A DNA stretch of 14,696 nucleotides from positions 1 to 14,696 of the forward strand of contig DASXRU010000247.1 of NCBI GenBank assembly GCA_036506395.1, in the 5' to 3' direction. Positions 13,431 to 14,696 of this stretch are shown piece after piece. A program made the translations under genes and the position numbers. Each line of letters opens with the position of its first letter. Positions within the stretch are counted from its first letter, which is position 1. The DNA is from DASXRU01 sp036506395. GTDB lineage: Bacteria; Acidobacteriota; Blastocatellia; Pyrinomonadales; Pyrinomonadaceae. The notes under the pieces were generated by a model, which had not been told where the DNA came from, ran no database searches, and saw nothing but the letters and a program-made list of their open reading frames with translations.

Positions 13431-14318
13431 ATGCGAACCATAATTCATCTCTCGGATCTTCATTTCGGGCGCGTCGATCACACTGTGCGTGACGCGGTAG
13501 TCACGACGGTAATATCGCTGAAGCCTGACCTTGTGGTTGTCTCCGGCGACTTGACACAACGTGCGCGCACTGCTCAGTTCAAGGAAGCGCGTCAATTTCT
13601 CGATGCGTTGCCGCAACCCCAGATCGTCGTTCCCGGCAATCACGACGTGCCTTTGTACAATGTCTTCTCACGATTCGGACGCCCGCTCGACAAATATCGA
13701 CGCTACATCACGGATGACATGCAGCCTTTCTACGCCGACGACGAAATTGCCGTCATCGGCATCAACACCGCGCGCTCCTTGACTACCAAGTATGGTCGCA
13801 TCAACGAGCGACAGATTGCGGGCGTGCGCGAGAAGTTGTGCGCTTACCAGGGTAATGTGACGAAGATTGTCGTAACTCATCATCCTTTCGATTTACCGGA
13901 CAACCATGATGAGGCGGATCTGCTGGGTCGTTCCAAACTTGCGATGGTAGCGCTGGCCGAATGCGGCGCCGACGTTCTACTCGCGGGACACTTGCATATC
14001 GGCCACACCGGTCACACGGCGATGCGGTACAGGATTGCCGGTCACAGCGCTCTGGTAGTCTCCGCCGGCACGGCAACTTCGACTCGCCATCGCGGCGAAG
14101 CCAATTCCTTCAATGTTGTCCGCATCAACCATCCGCATATCCAGGTCGAGCGGCTAGTGTGGCAAACGAACGCAAATGCATTCGCGCCCAGTTCCGCGGA
14201 GAACTTCAAGTTCAGCTCCGACGGTTGGAAGCCGGTGCCGGATGAAGCGGCGGCTGGATTTGTCTTTGCGGAGGACAGCGATGTGATTACGTCGGCCAAG
14301 GCAGACGACGAAACTTAA
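13431..14318 (+). CDS. Metallophosphoesterase (calcineurin-like, class III phosphodiesterase type)
   Basis: The 295-residue cytoplasmic protein has the complete two-metal site of calcineurin-like phosphoesterases: D9 and H11 (LSDLHFG), D40 (GDLTQRA), N70 and H71 (PGNHDV), H150 (VTHHPF), and H187 and H189 (AGHLHIGHTG). The GDLTQRAxxxQF and VPGNHDxP forms are those of the CpdA/class III cyclic-nucleotide phosphodiesterase branch, whose members hydrolyse cyclic nucleotides or other phosphodiesters; the substrate here is not certain. The last 45 residues or so are hydrophilic and variable. There is no signal peptide. It lies 71 bases after the lipid kinase on the same strand, so cotranscription is likely, with the inverted repeat filling the gap. 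The ATG has only GAAG (13423-13426) as a weak ribosome-binding site. Confidence 0.9.
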   Translation: MRTIIHLSDLHFGRVDHTVRDAVVTTVISLKPDLVVVSGDLTQRARTAQFKEARQFLDALPQPQIVVPGNHDVPLYNVFSRFGRPLDKYRRYITDDMQPFYADDEIAVIGINTARSLTTKYGRINERQIAGVREKLCAYQGNVTKIVVTHHPFDLPDNHDEADLLGRSKLAMVALAECGADVLLAGHLHIGHTGHTAMRYRIAGHSALVVSAGTATSTRHRGEANSFNVVRINHPHIQVERLVWQTNANAFAPSSAENFKFSSDGWKPVPDEAAAGFVFAEDSDVITSAKADDET

Positions 14319-14347
14319 GGCGTACAAAGGTCAGTCGAGACTACATG

Positions 14348-14375
14348 TTGACATCCAACCAAGCCAGCTTATAGG
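14348..14375 (+). promoter_or_regulatory. Sigma-70-type promoter of the terminal TPR-like gene
   Basis: TTGACA (14348-14353), a 16-base spacer and TATAGG (14370-14375) give a perfect -35 and a four-of-six -10. It lies about 60 bases upstream of the start codon at 14436, in the gap after the phosphoesterase gene. Confidence 0.6.
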
Positions 14376-14435
14376 CTTTCGCCTCGTCTTCTCCTGACTG
14401 ATTCTGCCGACTCTACCTCGAAAGGAATGGTACTC

Positions 14436-14696
14436 ATGTTCACCTTCGCAATGCCGGCCCGAAATCTTGCGCTGCTTTGCCAAATAGCGTTGCTGGCAGG
14501 ATTGTTGGCGATGCCGCGAATGGCGCGCGCGCAGGACAGCTACGAGAAAGAGCGGCAGCAGGCTTTCCAGCTCTTCGAAAAGGGGAAGATGACGCAAGCG
14601 CTGCCGGTCCTGCAGAAACTAGCCGCAGCCAGGCCGGACGACGGCGCCGTTTTGCAGCATCTCGGCTTTGCTCAACTGGCATTAGCGGCCACGCTG
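14436..14696 (+). CDS. Secreted TPR-repeat-like protein, N-terminal fragment (3' end outside window)
   Basis: The frame is open to the last base, giving 87 residues. The N-terminus is a signal peptide: PARN, then a hydrophobic run LALLCQIALLAGLLAM, then a likely cut after MARAQ. The mature start, YEKERQQAFQLFEKGKMTQALPVLQKLAAARPDDGAVLQHLGFAQLA spread over about 36-82, has the spacing of tetratricopeptide repeats (A..L...G....A...L...A...P.......LG.A). It is therefore likely an exported scaffold or adaptor protein whose partner is unknown. The start ATG at 14436 follows AAAGGA (14421-14426) by 9 bases. An in-frame ATG at 14427 abuts the same Shine-Dalgarno too closely and would only add three residues. 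A good promoter lies upstream, so it is probably its own transcription unit. Confidence 0.7.
   Translation, partial: MFTFAMPARNLALLCQIALLAGLLAMPRMARAQDSYEKERQQAFQLFEKGKMTQALPVLQKLAAARPDDGAVLQHLGFAQLALAATL

Noticed and set aside
13040..13441. A minus-strand open frame with a repeating Pro/Ser/Phe-Ile-Leu segment
   Set aside because: The repeated peptide is just the translation of the GGATGAA inverted repeat, and the rest is antisense to the lipid kinase.

Overview
The window looks like chromosomal DNA of a Gram-negative, moderately GC-rich bacterium: it has a TolC-type outer-membrane channel, an RND pump and several Sec-type signal peptides. The gene mix, and the many short palindromic elements sitting in gene junctions, remind me of Acidobacteriota (Blastocatellia-like). 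That placement is an impression from gene style, not something the sequence proves. I see no phage, plasmid, transposase, CRISPR, rRNA or tRNA.

Layout. (1) 2-1151, plus strand: the 3' end of a metallo-beta-lactamase-fold hydrolase gene, followed 4 bases later by a secreted endonuclease/exonuclease/phosphatase-fold protein. (2) 1162-1629, minus strand: a DinB-fold protein convergent with the above, with a TTG start behind a perfect Shine-Dalgarno. (3) 9000 down to 1744, minus strand: a complete tripartite efflux operon in the order TetR regulator, periplasmic adaptor, RND pump, TolC channel. It is headed by a TTGACA -35 box and a 16-bp palindrome that is a good candidate operator for the TetR protein. 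(4) 9148-10327, plus strand: two consecutive small membrane methyltransferase-family genes (ICMT/PEMT type), the first visibly AT-richer than its surroundings. (5) 10557-12299, plus strand: a three-gene set of small membrane proteins (DUF883/ElaB-YqjD-like, Holin-X/YqjE-like, DUF3618-like), closed by a strong intrinsic terminator. (6) 12457-14318, plus strand: a diacylglycerol-kinase-family lipid kinase and a calcineurin-like metallophosphoesterase. (7) 14436 to the end: the start of a secreted TPR-like protein behind a good sigma-70-type promoter.

How the genes work together. The minus-strand block is a self-regulated drug or metabolite exporter spanning both membranes. The 10.5-12.3 kb block resembles the enterobacterial yqjD-yqjE stress-associated membrane operon in composition. 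The lipid kinase and phosphoesterase may share a phospholipid-related role, but this is only inferred from adjacency.

The most unusual content is not a gene. Four separate palindromic or inverted-repeat elements occupy gene junctions: 1675-1714, 3506-3670, 6949-6999 and 13351-13422. The largest is a compound element of four hairpins bracketed by 21-bp perfect inverted repeats. It lies inside the open frame at the 5' end of the tolC-like gene, so either that gene starts downstream of it or the protein carries a repeat-encoded N-terminal extension. Two other elements overlap the stop codon of the upstream gene. No previously undescribed protein system is evident; the palindromic elements are the best candidates for something new.
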